Assembly (NCBI GenBank): GCA_029255685.2
Contig: CM055318.2
Span: 9,863,001 to 9,927,000 of the forward strand
Source: Silene conica
Lineage: Eukaryota > Streptophyta > Magnoliopsida > Caryophyllales > Caryophyllaceae
Direction: 5' to 3'
Length of the DNA stretch: 64,000 bases
The notes beneath the pieces are model-generated. The model was not told the DNA's origin and did no database searches. It saw nothing but the letters and a program-made list of their open reading frames with translations. Made by a program: the position numbers and the translations under genes. This document shows, in pieces, positions 23,440 to 34,528 of this stretch; the stretch's first letter is position 1; the number at the start of each line of letters is the position of its first letter.

Positions 23440-25487
23440 TCAGGCAAATTGAAGGATTTTACTGGTGTTTGATCGCGCCTTACACATTGCTTCAAGAGGC
23501 TGTGCTTTGGGCATATTAAGCCCTTTTCCTTCTGTCATATCCACTTTTTTATCACTGACTCTCTTCCACTCAAAGCACTGAATCAGTGACCCTAAAGCTA
23601 ACCCGACCATTCGGGTGCCCAGGCTGGCTCCTGGACAACTTCTTCTTCCTAACCCGAAGGGCAGTAACTGCAATCTGTACTGATCAGGATCTGAATTGTT
23701 GAAACGTTCTGGTTTAAACTCTTCAGGTTCATTCCACAGGTTAGGGTCCCTGTGAACGGCCCATGCGTTAGCCAGTATCATGGTGCCATGTGGTATGTCA
23801 AACCCGCCTATCGTACATTCCTGGGATGACATGTGAGGTAGCAGAAGCGGGGCAGCAGGGAACATCCTTAAAGTCTCGGAGATTATATTTTGTAGGAATT
23901 GTAGTTTCGGAAGATCCATTTCATCAAGTAAACGATCTTCTCCAACTTGACTGTCGATTTCAAGCTTAGCCTTGTCTAAAACATTAGGATGATTGAGAAG
24001 CAGTGACATTGCCCATTCTAGTGTTACTGAAGATGTGTCAGTTCCAGCAACTATGAAAACCTGCATGCAACATTGCAAAGTGTTGATACAAAATTTGAGA
24101 ATGTATTCTTGTTTTTGTGTAGCTAGGACGCGAGAAGGGTAATGTTGATGTAGGCGGGTTTTGATACTTGTTTATGAATCCTAAACAGAATTCTCAATTT
24201 CCCATCATGGATTTTTCTAAAATAACATTCATGAATTGCATTCACGAGAATAAGATTGCTCACAGTACATTTGACACGGTCTATGTTATCATCGGTGGAA
24301 CCTAAGATACTGGCTAGCAGTGGTGGATCTTGAGGGTGGAGCGCTTGCCTCCGTTAAACAATGAATCTATTTTTACTGTTATTACTGTTATTGTTGGTAC
24401 TGGTAATCAGTATCGAATACATCTAAGCATCTAACCTTTCATCATTCTCACTACAACAACTAGTGAACTACTGAATCTCATCGTCTCGTTGACTGCTAAA
24501 TTTCCCAACTTAAACATGTCACATTTGATTCGTGTTTCAAACAAAATCTACATCTGAGATAAGATAAGAAGCGGAAAAACTAACCAATATAAGCCCTTTA
24601 ATCGTCTCGTCTGTGTAATACTCTGGCTCTGATTCCTGCAAAGACAGTAGACGAGCAATCACTGTTTCATCTTTACCTTCGACTTTCAGAGACCCTCTTC
24701 TATGCTCATCAATCAAACCTTGGAAGAAACTGTCTGTCTTTTTCGCAAGTCTTTTAATCCGTCTCTCATAACCACCATAATCAAACCAGCTCAGCACCGC
24801 CACATAGTCGCCAGGGCGGGGAGTCCCAGCAAACTCCATAATCTCTGTAATTATTTCAGTAAACTGAACTGCATCTTGAGAATATTCTGCAGTATCACCA
24901 AAGTATCTTTTCCCAGCTAACATTCTCAAGATAATATTAAACATCAAATTCTTAAACACAGTTTTAAGCTCCACTTTCGCATAATCTTTGCACGAAATCT
25001 CGTGCAGATGTCTAACCATTTGTATGGTTTCATCCTTTCTGATCCCTGAAGAAATGCTCAATCGGGTTTGCGACAGCATTTCAAGGTAACTTATCCTACG
25101 AAGGTTTCGCCAATGCTCTCCATAAGGAGCAGTAATAACAGTATTGTAGTTGTATCCAAGGTATTTGCCCATTAATAATAGAGGCCGATTTGCAAGAACC
25201 ACGTCGTTTTTTACAAAACATTCTTCAATGGCAGAAGTAGAGGATACAATTACTACTGGCCGGGCACCGAATTTGAGGTAAAACACAGGACCATATTTTT
25301 CTGATAGTTTTTGCAGGTTTCTGTAAGCTGGTTTTTTAATGAGATGTAGATGACCTATCAATGGAAGAGATGGTGGACTTGGAGGTAAGTTTTGATTGGA
25401 TTTCCAGTTTTTCTGAACTAATGTTTTGAAGATCAACGTTGCGAAAATGAAGGTAAAAAGAAAAGAGTACAGCCAGATCTCTTCCAT
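23440..25487 (-). CDS. Cytochrome P450, CYP81-type (tandem copy B)
   Basis: Second ER-type P450 of the array, 320 bp beyond copy A in the same direction. Exon 1 is 25487-24585 (301 codons, donor GTTAGT), the intron is 24584-24061 (524 bp), and exon 2 is 24060-23440 (206 aa plus stop); total 507 aa. The anchor is [18 protein letters not shown]. Also seen are [15 protein letters not shown]-helix [14 protein letters not shown] at the I-helix start, ETLR (ExxR), PERF and the haem motif [10 protein letters not shown] (Cys about 443). The intron shares segments with that of copy C, for example the AATTTCCCAACTT region near its 5' end, so B and C arose from the later duplication. No defect seen. Confidence 0.95.
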
Positions 25488-25907
25488 TAATAATGTTTCT
25501 TACAAGATCTGAGTAGGGTATTAATGGCTTAAACTTTGATCTTCTAAACAATGATACTCATTATTAAATTCATTCCAAATTTCCAATCCTCCCACCACAT
25601 AATAGAAAAATCGATTTTATTTTTTGTTGTTAGGTCTTCAATATCCATCCATCAAAATTCGACAGAGCTCGAGAGCAACTGAGCAAGTATCATATTGTGA
25701 AGATAATGATAAGATTAAATGATGAGGAATCGAGGATATCAGGACAAACTTTGTTTTCTTCAAGACATATCATACATTTACGATAATGCAACGAATTTTC
25801 AATAAGTATCGGCCCGGTCCTAAGGCTGTTTGGGTTAACATTTGACAAAGGCACGAGTTTAGAAGGCTATATTAATGTAAAGTTAGAAATAGGTTATTTG
25901 TCAAATA
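25488..25907. other. Upstream region of P450 copy B
   Basis: Promoter and leader of copy B, then a stretch at 25814-25905 (GTTAACATTTGACAAAGGC) that resembles the start of the hAT-like insert at 25991. It is probably an older, one-ended relic of that family. Confidence 0.4.
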
Positions 25908-26491
25908 CTCCTTATTCCATATTTTGTTCTTTTTGTGTTTGGCACAAATATACAAAATAAGTGTAAAAAATTGGGTGGGGTTTGGTGATAACAGGGCCGG
26001 CCATATGGGATGCTAGGGTTGACATTTGACAAGGGCCCAAGTTTGGAAGGGACCCATTATTGTAAAATTAAGTGCGTGTTATTTGTTAAATAAAATTTAT
26101 CACATGTAACACGTAAGTTATGGTAAGGAATCTAGTGGTATTTTAAGTTGCAAAGTGTCGAGAGGTCACGTGTACTATCGCTAATAAACCTTGTTTTCTT
26201 CATTTTTAATATTTTGTTTTTAGAATTCACACCCATTTCGATAATTTTTTTGAATATACTATGTTCGGGCTCATCCATTTAATATCTTTTATCTTTTACT
26301 TATATTTTAGTTGGTCAATTGAGTTAAAAAATATTTTTCATGCTTATGAAATCTTGTGCGAATTATGTTTATCAAAACACAATTTTTTCGAATTATACAT
26401 TAAATGGTCTCCTCTAATAAAGTTAATATCTAAACTTTGAAAGAATTTCGATCTTTTACAAGTTTTTTGACAATAAAAAAGCTGAATTATA

Positions 26492-26743
26492 CTCCCTCCA
26501 TTCAAGACTACACTACCACAATGCATTTTACCCACTATTCACAAACGATCATTCAAATCCGATTTTCTCTCGATACGTAAATGAAATTATATCCATGTGG
26601 GATCTTGTTTGATTCGTCTTTACGAGTATATTATTAATATCTAACTTTTATAAATTTTGAAAATACGTAGCTAACAATATTACCGCATAAAATACGCGTT
26701 GGAAAACGTGTAAAAAGAAAGTGGTAGTGTGGACTTTAATAAG
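26492..26743. mobile_element. Stowaway-like MITE, ACACTACC family, copy 1
   Basis: The left end is CTCCCTCCATTCAAGACTAC and the right inverted end carries GGTAGTGTGGACTTTAATAAG. TA lies on both sides. A full relative lies at 45449-45704, sharing TTGTTTGATTCGTCTTTACG. Confidence 0.7.
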
Positions 26744-26887
26744 TAAGATACACCCTATTTAATTTTCCAAGTTCAAAATCATTTTTTGTACTAAATTTCT
26801 TAAAGATTTTTCAATAATCAACCTCATCTGAAAAAAAAAAAAGTTTAAGTTAGGGCCCAATTTTACAATCTTGCCCAGTGCCTCTAA

Positions 26888-27268
26888 GGCCCTGTTCTTT
26901 TGGACTGAAACTTAACTGAACTGAACTGAACTGAACTTATAGGATCTGAACTGAACTGAACTGAACTTATAGGAACTGAACTGAACTTATAGGAACTGAA
27001 CTTAACTGAACTGAACTGAACTTATAGGAACTGAACTGAACTTATAGGAACTGAACTGAACTGAACTGAACTTATAGGAACTGAACTGAACTGAACTGAA
27101 CTTATAGGATCTGAATTGAACTGAACTTATAGAATCTGAACTGAACTTATAAAATCTGAACTTGATTAACTTTATTTTAATTTAAGTTAACTATTATTAT
27201 TATTGTTGTTGTGGTTGTTGTTGTTGTTGTTATTATTATTATTGTTATTGTTATTATTGTTGTTGTTG

Positions 27269-27333
<65 letters not shown>

Positions 27334-27964
27334 CAATAGATGACATTGATAAAAAATTAGTCTAAAACACAAGGTAGTTTAAAATATTTTCAACTTTATA
27401 TATAATGGTTTGTTCATAGTTCATACATTATACTACAATTACATTAGATAAAAAATAATTTACTATTACAATTTTCTCTAACCATTTATTTTCTCTAACA
27501 ATGGTGATAAAGAGACTGATTAATGGGAGAGTGACAATTGGTGAGGGTGACGGCGTCGTATGATGAGTTGTTGTTTTTTGGCATTAATGAGGATGATAGT
27601 TTGACATTAATTAGAGAGTAAAAGACGGGTAAATTATTAATGAGTTGTTTTTTTTATAGATGACGTGTATCGAATAATTAAAAGAAATGTTTGTATCGGT
27701 TGTTAAAAATAATACTCCGTATATAATCTTTCTTAATTGAGTTTATATGAACTAAACTAATAGGAATTGAACTGAACTGAACTTATAGGAACTGAACTGA
27801 ACTGAACTGAACTTATAAGAACTGAACTGAACTGAACTGAACTTATAGGAACTGAACTGAACTGAACTGAACTGAACTTATAGGAACTGAACTGAACTGA
27901 ACTGAACTTATAGGATCTGAAGTGAACTTAAATTAAGTGACTTGAAGTCCAAAAGAACATGGCC
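26888..27964. mobile_element. PIF/Harbinger-like element with CTGAA pentamer arms, copy 1
   Basis: The ends GGCCCTGTTCTTTTGG and CCAAAAGAACATGGCC are inverted, and TAA lies directly outside each. The left arm (26910-27160) and right arm (27750-27930) are tandem CTGAA pentamers broken by ACTTATAGGA spacers. Between them is a 130-bp (TTA)n/(TTG)n microsatellite near 27190-27330 and a short unique core. No transposase ORF. Confidence 0.8.
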
Positions 27965-28226
27965 TAAATGTTTAGGGCCGACGCTGGATGATAGGAGAAA
28001 GATGAATAATTAGGAATTAAATAAGAAATTATGGGGCCACAAACATTAAAAGAATAAAATATGGGTAAAAAAGTTGGGTGGGGTTTGATAATAGGTGAGA
28101 GAAATGAATAAAATAAGAATAAAAGATAGGAAAGATGAAGAGAACCTGAATAATTCGTTTTAGAAAATACTTCGTAGAAAAGAAAATATGGAATAGGAGG
28201 GAGTAAATTTATTACATAGAAAGATT

Positions 28227-28420
28227 AGTAAGTCTTGTTTGCGACGGGTCACAATTTGTAACGGATACTTTGTGAGATAAAATGGATATAAAATGAGTTA
28301 GTGGAGAAAGGGGACCACAGGAATAGTGTTGGAGAGAGAAAAAGTGGGTATTTTGTGAGAGAAAACGATATCCGTCACAAGCTTGCGACGGATAGTGCCG
28401 TTGCAAATAAGAATTTGTGC
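28227..28420. mobile_element. Mutator-type MITE, GTGACGG family, copy 2
   Basis: Homologous along its length to 3541-3730 (AGTAAGTCTTG start, GATAAAATGGATA middle, CAAATAAGAATTTGTG end). The flanks AGAAAGATT (28218-28226) and AGAAAGATC (28421-28429) are a 9-bp duplication with one mismatch. Confidence 0.75.
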
Positions 28421-28597
28421 AGAAAGATCAACGTAATGCAAATAATCCAGGGTTTTAGTCTTACCTAATGTCAATAGGTCTCGTATTCTTTTCCTTGTGA
28501 GTTTATTGTTCCACCATTTTTAATTTCTTTATTTGGAAATTATTATATTGATAGGCTTTTTCCCACTATTTTTATTAATTTTTTGTTAACTAACAAG

Positions 28598-29340
28598 TAG
28601 GGATGTCAATGGGGCGGGTCTTTGCGGGTCTCCCCCCGCACCCGCCCCACGTGAGGCGGGTGTGAGTAATGATTTGGTGGGTCGTGGGGCGGGGATGATT
28701 TTCAAATGCATCATTCGTCGCGGGTCGTGGGACGGGTGCGGGTATCACATGAGTCCCGCCCCATACCCACCCCGCCCCACACCCACCCCGCTCGCCACGC
28801 CCCACATGTCCCCGCCCCGCTTATACCCACCTAATAAATAATAATATCTAATAGTAATATATATAGATAAAAAATTATAACTTAAAAGATTAAAAAAAAA
28901 ACTTTTAGTAAATAAGTAACCCTTATCCAGTAATCCAATCAGGCCCAAATAAGTAAGTAACTTCTGCCCAATAGTCCAATAAGGCAATAATCACTAGTTC
29001 ACTACTCAGTATACTGTATTTGGGCTGCTGTTTGTGCATGTGTTTCGTGGTATATTTGTATGTAAAACCGTGTCATGGCTCAACGGACTCTTGTTAATTG
29101 AATGTTAAGGTATTTTGCGAAAACTTATTTGTATAAGTAGTATGACTAGTATATTTTAGATTCACGATTTACATTTTTTGAGGTGCTAGGCGGGTCAACG
29201 GGTCCCCGCGGGGCGGAGACGGTTTTGAAAGGTTCAACCCGCCGCGGGTCGCAGGGCGGGTGCGGGTGCACATTAAAAGTTCGTGGGCCGGGCGCGGGTT
29301 GACTCCCCTCCGCACCCGCCCCGCCCCATTGACATCCCTA
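28598..29340. mobile_element. hAT-like MITE with TAGGGATGTCAATGGGGCGGG ends, copy 1
   Basis: The terminal inverted repeats begin TAGGGATGTCAATGGGGCGG. They are followed by GC-rich subterminal stretches on both sides (CCCGCACCCGCCCC type) and an AT-rich middle. CTAACAAG flanks it at 28590-28597 and 29341-29348, a perfect 8-bp duplication typical of hAT. ORFs in the GC-rich arms are repeat shadows. A second copy lies at 37879-38585. Confidence 0.9.
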
Positions 29341-29348
29341 CTAACAAG

Positions 29349-30250
29349 ATTGACAATCATTTTTTACTTATACTTTAGTGCGTCAATTGAACTATAAAAT
29401 ATTTTTCGTGATTTTGTGTGAACTGTGTTCATTGTTCATCATTGAAAAATTTGCCAAATTATAAATTCAATGGACTCGTCTAATAAAGTTAATATCTAAA
29501 TTTTGAAAGAATTTCAATCATTCACAATTTGTTGAGATAAAAAGTATGAATGATAAGGTACTTCCTTTTCAATTCTCCGAATCCTAAGTAAGTTTTTCTT
29601 TTAAATTTGTAAAGATTTTTCAGGAACAATCTTATCTAGTTCAAAAGTGTTTTTGCGACCATTATTTTATTTATTTAATTGTATTAAATTATTACACATA
29701 AATTACCTTTAAAAAAATAGGGCCGGGCCTTACAAGCGTCCGCATATATAATGCAAATAGTAAGGAATTTTAAAAACAATAGTAACTACTAACTACCATG
29801 GCTGGCTTCTTGTTTTGAATATATCCTAAAGTTTAGTTGCAGGTTGCTATGCATGAGGAATGAGGGAACCAGCAGTAGTATGCTAGTATGCTACGCTTCT
29901 TGTTTGTCTCAACTCGGTATGTGCGTAGAACGATCACAAATTGCTCTTGAAACTGCATCTTCGTCTTCTTATTGAAAATGTAAGGTACGGTTTTGTAGAT
30001 ACTGCAACAACTCTGCTCACAAACCATCCAAACTGCACATCTACGATCAGGTGCTTTCTTTATGTCTGCTTCCAGAATAAAATCCTTTTAATGTAACATT
30101 ACTAAGATATAGACGAACATTCTCCCCTCATACCCGGCTTTTAATATAAGCTGACATATAGTCATGCCTTGACTCCGAATATAATTCAATAGAGCAATAG
30201 AGCTAGAGAATAAGCTAGTATCACACTGTGAAGCTTATTAATGTGATAAA
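29349..30250. other. Spacer between hAT copy and P450 copy C
   Basis: 29352-29560 is a diverged copy of part of the hAT-like insert at 26230-26480 (TAATAAAGTTAATATCTAAA). The remainder shows no gene. A 64-codon minus ORF at 29833-30027 has no recognised feature. Confidence 0.45.
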
Positions 30251-32269
30251 TCAAGCAATTTGAAGGATTTTGCTGGTGTTTGATCGCGCCTTACACATGG
30301 CCTCAAGAGGCTCTGCTTTGGGCATATTTAGCCCTTCTGCTTCTGTCATATCCACTTCTTTATCACTGACTCTCTTCCACTCAAAGCACTGAATCAGTGA
30401 CCCTAAAGCCAACCCGACCATTCGTGTCCCCAAGCTGGCTCCAGGACAACTTCTTCTTCCTAACCCAAAGGGCAGTAATTGAAATTTGTACTGATCAGGG
30501 TCTGAACTGTCGAAACGTTCTGGCTTAAACTCTTCAGGCTCATTCCACAGGTTAGGGTCCCTCTGAACGGCCCATGCGTTAACCAGTAACATGGTGCCAG
30601 ATGGTATATCAAACCCGCCAATCGTACATTCCTGGGATGACATGTGAGGTAGCAGAAGTGGGGCAGCAGGGAACATCCTTAAAGTCTCGGAGACTATATT
30701 TTGAAGGAACTGTAGTTTAGGAAGATCCATTTCATCAACTAAATGATCTTCTCCAACTTGACTGTCGATTTCAAGTTTAGCCTTCTCTAAAGCATTAGGA
30801 TGGTTGAGAAGTAGTGACAATGCCCACTCTAGTGTTACTGAAGATGTGTCGGTTCCAGCAACTATGAAAACCTGCATTCAAAGTGTTGATACAAAATTTG
30901 AGAATGTATTCGAGAAGGGCAATACTGATGTAGGCGGGTTTTAAACCTTGATTATGAATCCTAATGACCTACAGTTCAAAAAAATTAAATTTGCTTGGAA
31001 AAAAGACTGGTTACAATGAAATAAAGATGCTACAGATAGAGTAAGGTATAACACTGGAACAACTGACTATTAGAAATATTAATAATAGTTGAGCCTCAAC
31101 CAACACTGGCTCTGATACCATGAAAGATGAACCATCTCAAATTCTCAACAAAAACCTTAAGGTGATGGTTGAGGCTCAACTATTATTAATATTCCTAATA
31201 CTGACATCGTTCTCACAGGAACAACTGGTGATCTTTTGAATGCCATCTACTCATCGTCTTGCTGACTACTGAATTTCCCAACTTGAACATGATTTATTTT
31301 CACATTTGATCCATGTTTTAAACAAATTCTACATCTGACTTAAAATAAGAAGCGAAATAAACTCACCATTATAAGCCCTTTAATCGTCTCGTCTGTGTAA
31401 TACTGAGGCTCTGAATCCTGCAAAGAAAGTAGACGATCAATCACAGTTTCATCTTCACCTTCTACTTTCGGAGACCCTCTTCTATGTTCATCAATCAGAC
31501 CTTGGAAGAAACCGTCTGCCTTTTTCGCAAGTCTTTTAATCCGTCTCTCATAACCACCATAATCAATCCAGCTCAGCACCGTCACATAGTCGCTAGCATG
31601 GGCAGCCCCAGCAAACTCAAAAACCTCTGAAATTATTTTGGTAAACTGAACTGCATCTTGAGAATATTCCGCAGTATCACCAAAGTATCTTTTCCCAGCT
31701 AACATTCTCAAGATAATATTAAAGATCAAACTCTTAAACACAGTTTTAAGCTCCACTTTCGCATAATCTTTGCTCGAGATGTCGTGCAGATGTCTAACCA
31801 TTTTTATGGTTTCATCCTTTCTGATCCCTGAAGAAATGCTCAAACGGGTTGGCGACAGCATTTCGAGTGAACTTATCTTACGAAGGTTTCGCCAGTGATC
31901 ACCATACGGAGCAGTAAGAACTGTATTGAAGTTGTATCCAAAGTGCTTGCCCATTAACAAACGAGGGCGATTAGCAAATATGATGTCGTTTATTATGAAA
32001 CATTCTTCAACTGCTGAACTGGAGGATACAATTACAACTGGTCGAACACCGAATTTAAGATAAAACACAGGACCATATTTTTCTGATAGTTTCTGCAGAT
32101 ATCTGTGAACTGGTTTTTTCAGGAGATGTAGATGACCTATCAATGGAAGAGATGGTGGACTTGGAGGTAAGTTTTGATTGGATTTCCTGTTTTTCTGAAC
32201 TAATGTTTTGAAGATCAACGTTGCTAAAATTAATGTAAAAATAAAAGAGTACAGCCACAGCTCGTCCAT
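30251..32269 (-). CDS. Cytochrome P450, CYP81-type (tandem copy C)
   Basis: Third P450 of the array. Exon 1 is 32269-31367 (301 codons, donor GTGAGT), the intron is 31366-30872 (495 bp, acceptor GCAG), and exon 2 is 30871-30251 (206 aa plus stop); total 507 aa, the same as copy B. The anchor is [18 protein letters not shown]. Also seen are [36 protein letters not shown] and haem motif [10 protein letters not shown] (Cys about 443). Substitutions against copy B cluster near likely substrate-recognition regions (for example the B-C region and [15 protein letters not shown]), so a different substrate range is possible but not shown. The intron carries a long inverted repeat (31068-31200), and a four-unit repeat lies about 280 bp upstream of the ATG. 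Confidence 0.95.
31068..31200. repeat. Long hairpin in the copy C intron with a retroelement primer-site phrase
   Basis: Arms of about 34 bp (31068-31101 and 31167-31200) pair with few mismatches, around TTGAGCCTCAACC / GGTTGAGGCTCAA. The 65-nt loop holds GCTCTGATACCA (31109-31120), the complement of the Met-tRNA primer site of Copia elements. It is probably a relic of a small LTR element. Confidence 0.75.
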
Positions 32270-32545
32270 TGCTTAGCTTTATCTCTGATTTCGCAATCTT
32301 TTAATCAAACGCAAAAAATCGATCCAGACGAGTTGAAATATCAAAGAATTATGTTATCGAACTTATCGTTATTGTTTGGTAGTTGAAGAGTTAACATCAA
32401 GAATTGAAGAGGCCGGGACTATGCACCGTTGATTTGGTTCTCAGCTTCGTATTGATGTTACTACTGATAAGGCCAGGTTTTTTATGTTTGTCAGAGGTTG
32501 TAACTCTGTTTGTTGGGGCATTTATTGTGTAGCCCATCTCCTTCA

Positions 32546-32673
32546 GCCTGGCCATACCGAAAACGCGTAAAAAGGTAGCCTGGCCATACCGAAAACGCGT
32601 AAAAAGGTAGCCTGGCCATACCGAAAACGCGTAAAAAGGTAGCCTGGCCATACTGAAAACGTGTAAAAAGGTA
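32546..32673. repeat. Four tandem 32-bp repeats upstream of P450 copy C
   Basis: Exact 32-bp units start at 32546, 32578, 32610 and 32642, containing GCCTGGCCATACCGAAAACG. Units 1-3 contain ACGCGT and unit 4 has ACGTGT. They lie about 280-400 bp upstream of the copy C start codon. Confidence 0.95.
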
Positions 32674-33613
32674 GCGAGCGAACGAGATTACCTGTAAGTA
32701 AAAACATCCGTAAATAGAAACACGTATGGGATGTTGGGTCGGGACATGAGCAATACCCAACTGCATTTTCTCAACATGAATAGAATATCAAGATGTAATT
32801 AATTTTTTTGCTGGTCTTGTACAATAATATCGATCATCAGTTAATATTAGGATAAAATCATCGTTACCCTCGCGAGTAGAAGTCAGTGAGTGGCATAATG
32901 TAGTTTGGACGATAGTGGACGGAATTGGAGTTTGAAACCAATCCGAAAACGAATGGTGCAATCAATCATGAAGGTTAGATGAGAAAAGCATTCTAATTTC
33001 TAAATCTAATTGTTTATCACCAATAAAACAGGTTTATGTCGCTTTCTCTAACCAATTTGCCTTGCTTTCCGTCTTTTTTCCATTTCTTTCCTTTTGTTTT
33101 ATCTTCGTTTCTCAATTTCCGATTAATTTCTTACTAATACTCCATTTCGCATCATCACTAGTTTGCTCATCTTTTTAGCTGTCATACTTAATTTAATCAC
33201 TAGTCAACAACACAACAATACGACATTACTCGTAATATTAAACTAAAAAAACATGAAACCCTTTTGCTTTTTAATCTCCGATTCTGTTCCGTTCAAGTTT
33301 ACTCAATTTAAAACGGTCTTAAACAAAAAATAGGGTCATTTTCCATCCGTTTCATCATCATCGTCTTAACATTCAAAGTAATGCAATGTTTCCGGCTTCT
33401 ACCACATTCATCTATACACTAAAACTTGACAACTAAGAAAGCGACGAAATGTTTATTTCCCGCTTTGAACTACTTAAACTAATATCCAACCCAACCACGA
33501 TTCTCGATACCACCCTCTCAGGATCTCCTTGCACTTACGAGAAAGGAGTTTCATTTTTAAACTTAAAAGTTGTATATAATTTCCTTGTAAAAAGATCCGT
33601 TTTATAAACTTGT
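32674..33613. other. Intergenic between P450 copy C and the MYB gene
   Basis: No gene seen. The right part (33420-33613) is the likely 3' UTR and terminator region of the MYB gene. Confidence 0.4.
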
Positions 33614-34414
33614 TTACGCTCTGTTCTTCATCACCGTTTGTGAACAATAACCACCACCGTAACTACCATTGCTGTTATAATTACAATTAAGCTCTAATCC
33701 CGCCATATAACTCCTCACCTCCTTCCTTATCATCTCTTGCATAACCCTCTTAAACTCCTCACTATACGCCGCCGCCGCTACCGGTATCGCTGCCTCCGTA
33801 ACTACGGCCACCGGCGCCTCCTGATCCGGTGAGTTTGCCACCGATCCTCCCTCTGACAAATCCGACCCAGGTAAGGACAGACACAAATCCGTCGCCGGAG
33901 CAAACGCCACCGGTACAACGCAAATCGGACTACCATCACTATTATCCGACCCGGATGGGCTCATGGAGCGCTTCATCGGCCGGCAATCAACATCATTATT
34001 ATTAATTTCATTATCGGTGTCGCTAGCGGTGGAGAATTTTCGTTTGAGAGTAGAATTCCAATGGTTTTTAATTGCGTTATCGGTCCGACCGTTTAGGAGC
34101 CTAGCAATGGTGGCCCATTTGTTACCGAATCGGGCGTGGGCCCGGATAATAGTCTCATCCTCCTCAGAAGTGAAAGCCCGGTGTTGAACGACGGGAGAGA
34201 GCTGGTTGCACCAGCGTAACCGGCACGATTTACCGGATCTACCGGGGATGGATTTACTGATCAAGGTCCAGTTTCTGGGGCCGTGTTTTTGGACTAGTTG
34301 GGTTAACGCCGAATCCTCTTCTTGGCTCCATGGGCCTTTTATCCGGTTTACCTCTTTCCGGTTTGGGTTACTAATGCCACCACCGTTGTTGCTAGTTCCA
34401 CTGCCGAATATCAT
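33614..34414 (-). CDS. R2R3-MYB transcription factor, subgroup 22 (MYB44/70/73/77-like)
   Basis: A nuclear DNA-binding regulator. Relatives act in ABA, auxin, salt and defence responses. Single exon, 266 aa, ATG at 34412-34414. Two MYB repeats (about residues 27-126) are complete with regular Trp spacing, including [31 protein letters not shown] and [20 protein letters not shown]. The C-terminal part has the subgroup-22 marks [13 protein letters not shown] and [28 protein letters not shown] supplies an LxLxL EAR-type repression motif, as in MYB73-type members, so repression is a reasonable inference. Lack of introns is normal for this subgroup. GC content is higher than the surroundings, as expected for an intact coding exon. 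Which of the four Arabidopsis paralogues it matches best cannot be settled by eye. Confidence 0.95.
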   Translation of the reverse strand: MIFGSGTSNNGGGISNPNRKEVNRIKGPWSQEEDSALTQLVQKHGPRNWTLISKSIPGRSGKSCRLRWCNQLSPVVQHRAFTSEEDETIIRAHARFGNKWATIARLLNGRTDNAIKNHWNSTLKRKFSTASDTDNEINNNDVDCRPMKRSMSPSGSDNSDGSPICVVPVAFAPATDLCLSLPGSDLSEGGSVANSPDQEAPVAVVTEAAIPVAAAAYSEEFKRVMQEMIRKEVRSYMAGLELNCNYNSNGSYGGGYCSQTVMKNRA

Positions 34415-34528
34415 TTTATTTGAATTTATGTAATAAGATGGAGAGTGGAGAGAGTGTTTTTTTGTGGAATTGAGAAGTTGAAAGGGGGAATAAGAAGTGA
34501 ACGGATAATTGAGGAAGTGGAGAAGTGG

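Larger units (their letters stand above)
25991..27985. mobile_element. hAT-like insert containing further elements
   Basis: The insert begins ACAGGGCCGGCC and ends AGGGCCGACGCT, and sits exactly where the surrounding MITE is broken. Flanking octamers TGGTGATA and GGATGATA match at 6 of 8 positions, so the superfamily is tentative. Its internal stretch (26230-26480) is repeated in diverged form at 29352-29560, showing a repeat family. It holds the MITE at 26492 and the pentamer element at 26888. Confidence 0.45.
25908..28203. mobile_element. Stowaway-like MITE split by about 2 kb of later insertions
   Basis: The left part 25908-25990 (CTCCTTATTCCATATTTTGT, then GGGTGGGGTTTGGTGATA) and right part 27986-28203 (ending GAAAATATGGAATAGGAGGG) together match the uninterrupted element at 37431-37742. 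TA flanks both outer ends. Everything between is inserted material. Confidence 0.75.

Noticed and set aside
27187-27372. Poly-Asn ORF
   Set aside because: Translation of the (TTA)n/(TTG)n microsatellite in a transposon.
26888-27964. CTGAA pentamers as a CRISPR-like or satellite array
   Set aside because: Unit length is only 5 bp, there are no unique spacers, and inverted ends with TAA duplications show a transposon.
28590-29360. Gly/Pro/Arg-rich ORFs
   Set aside because: Products of the GC-rich arms of the hAT-like MITE; the same is true at 37884-38580.
29833-30027. 64-codon minus ORF upstream of the P450 exon end
   Set aside because: No domain, no splice context and no similarity to a neighbour; left unannotated.
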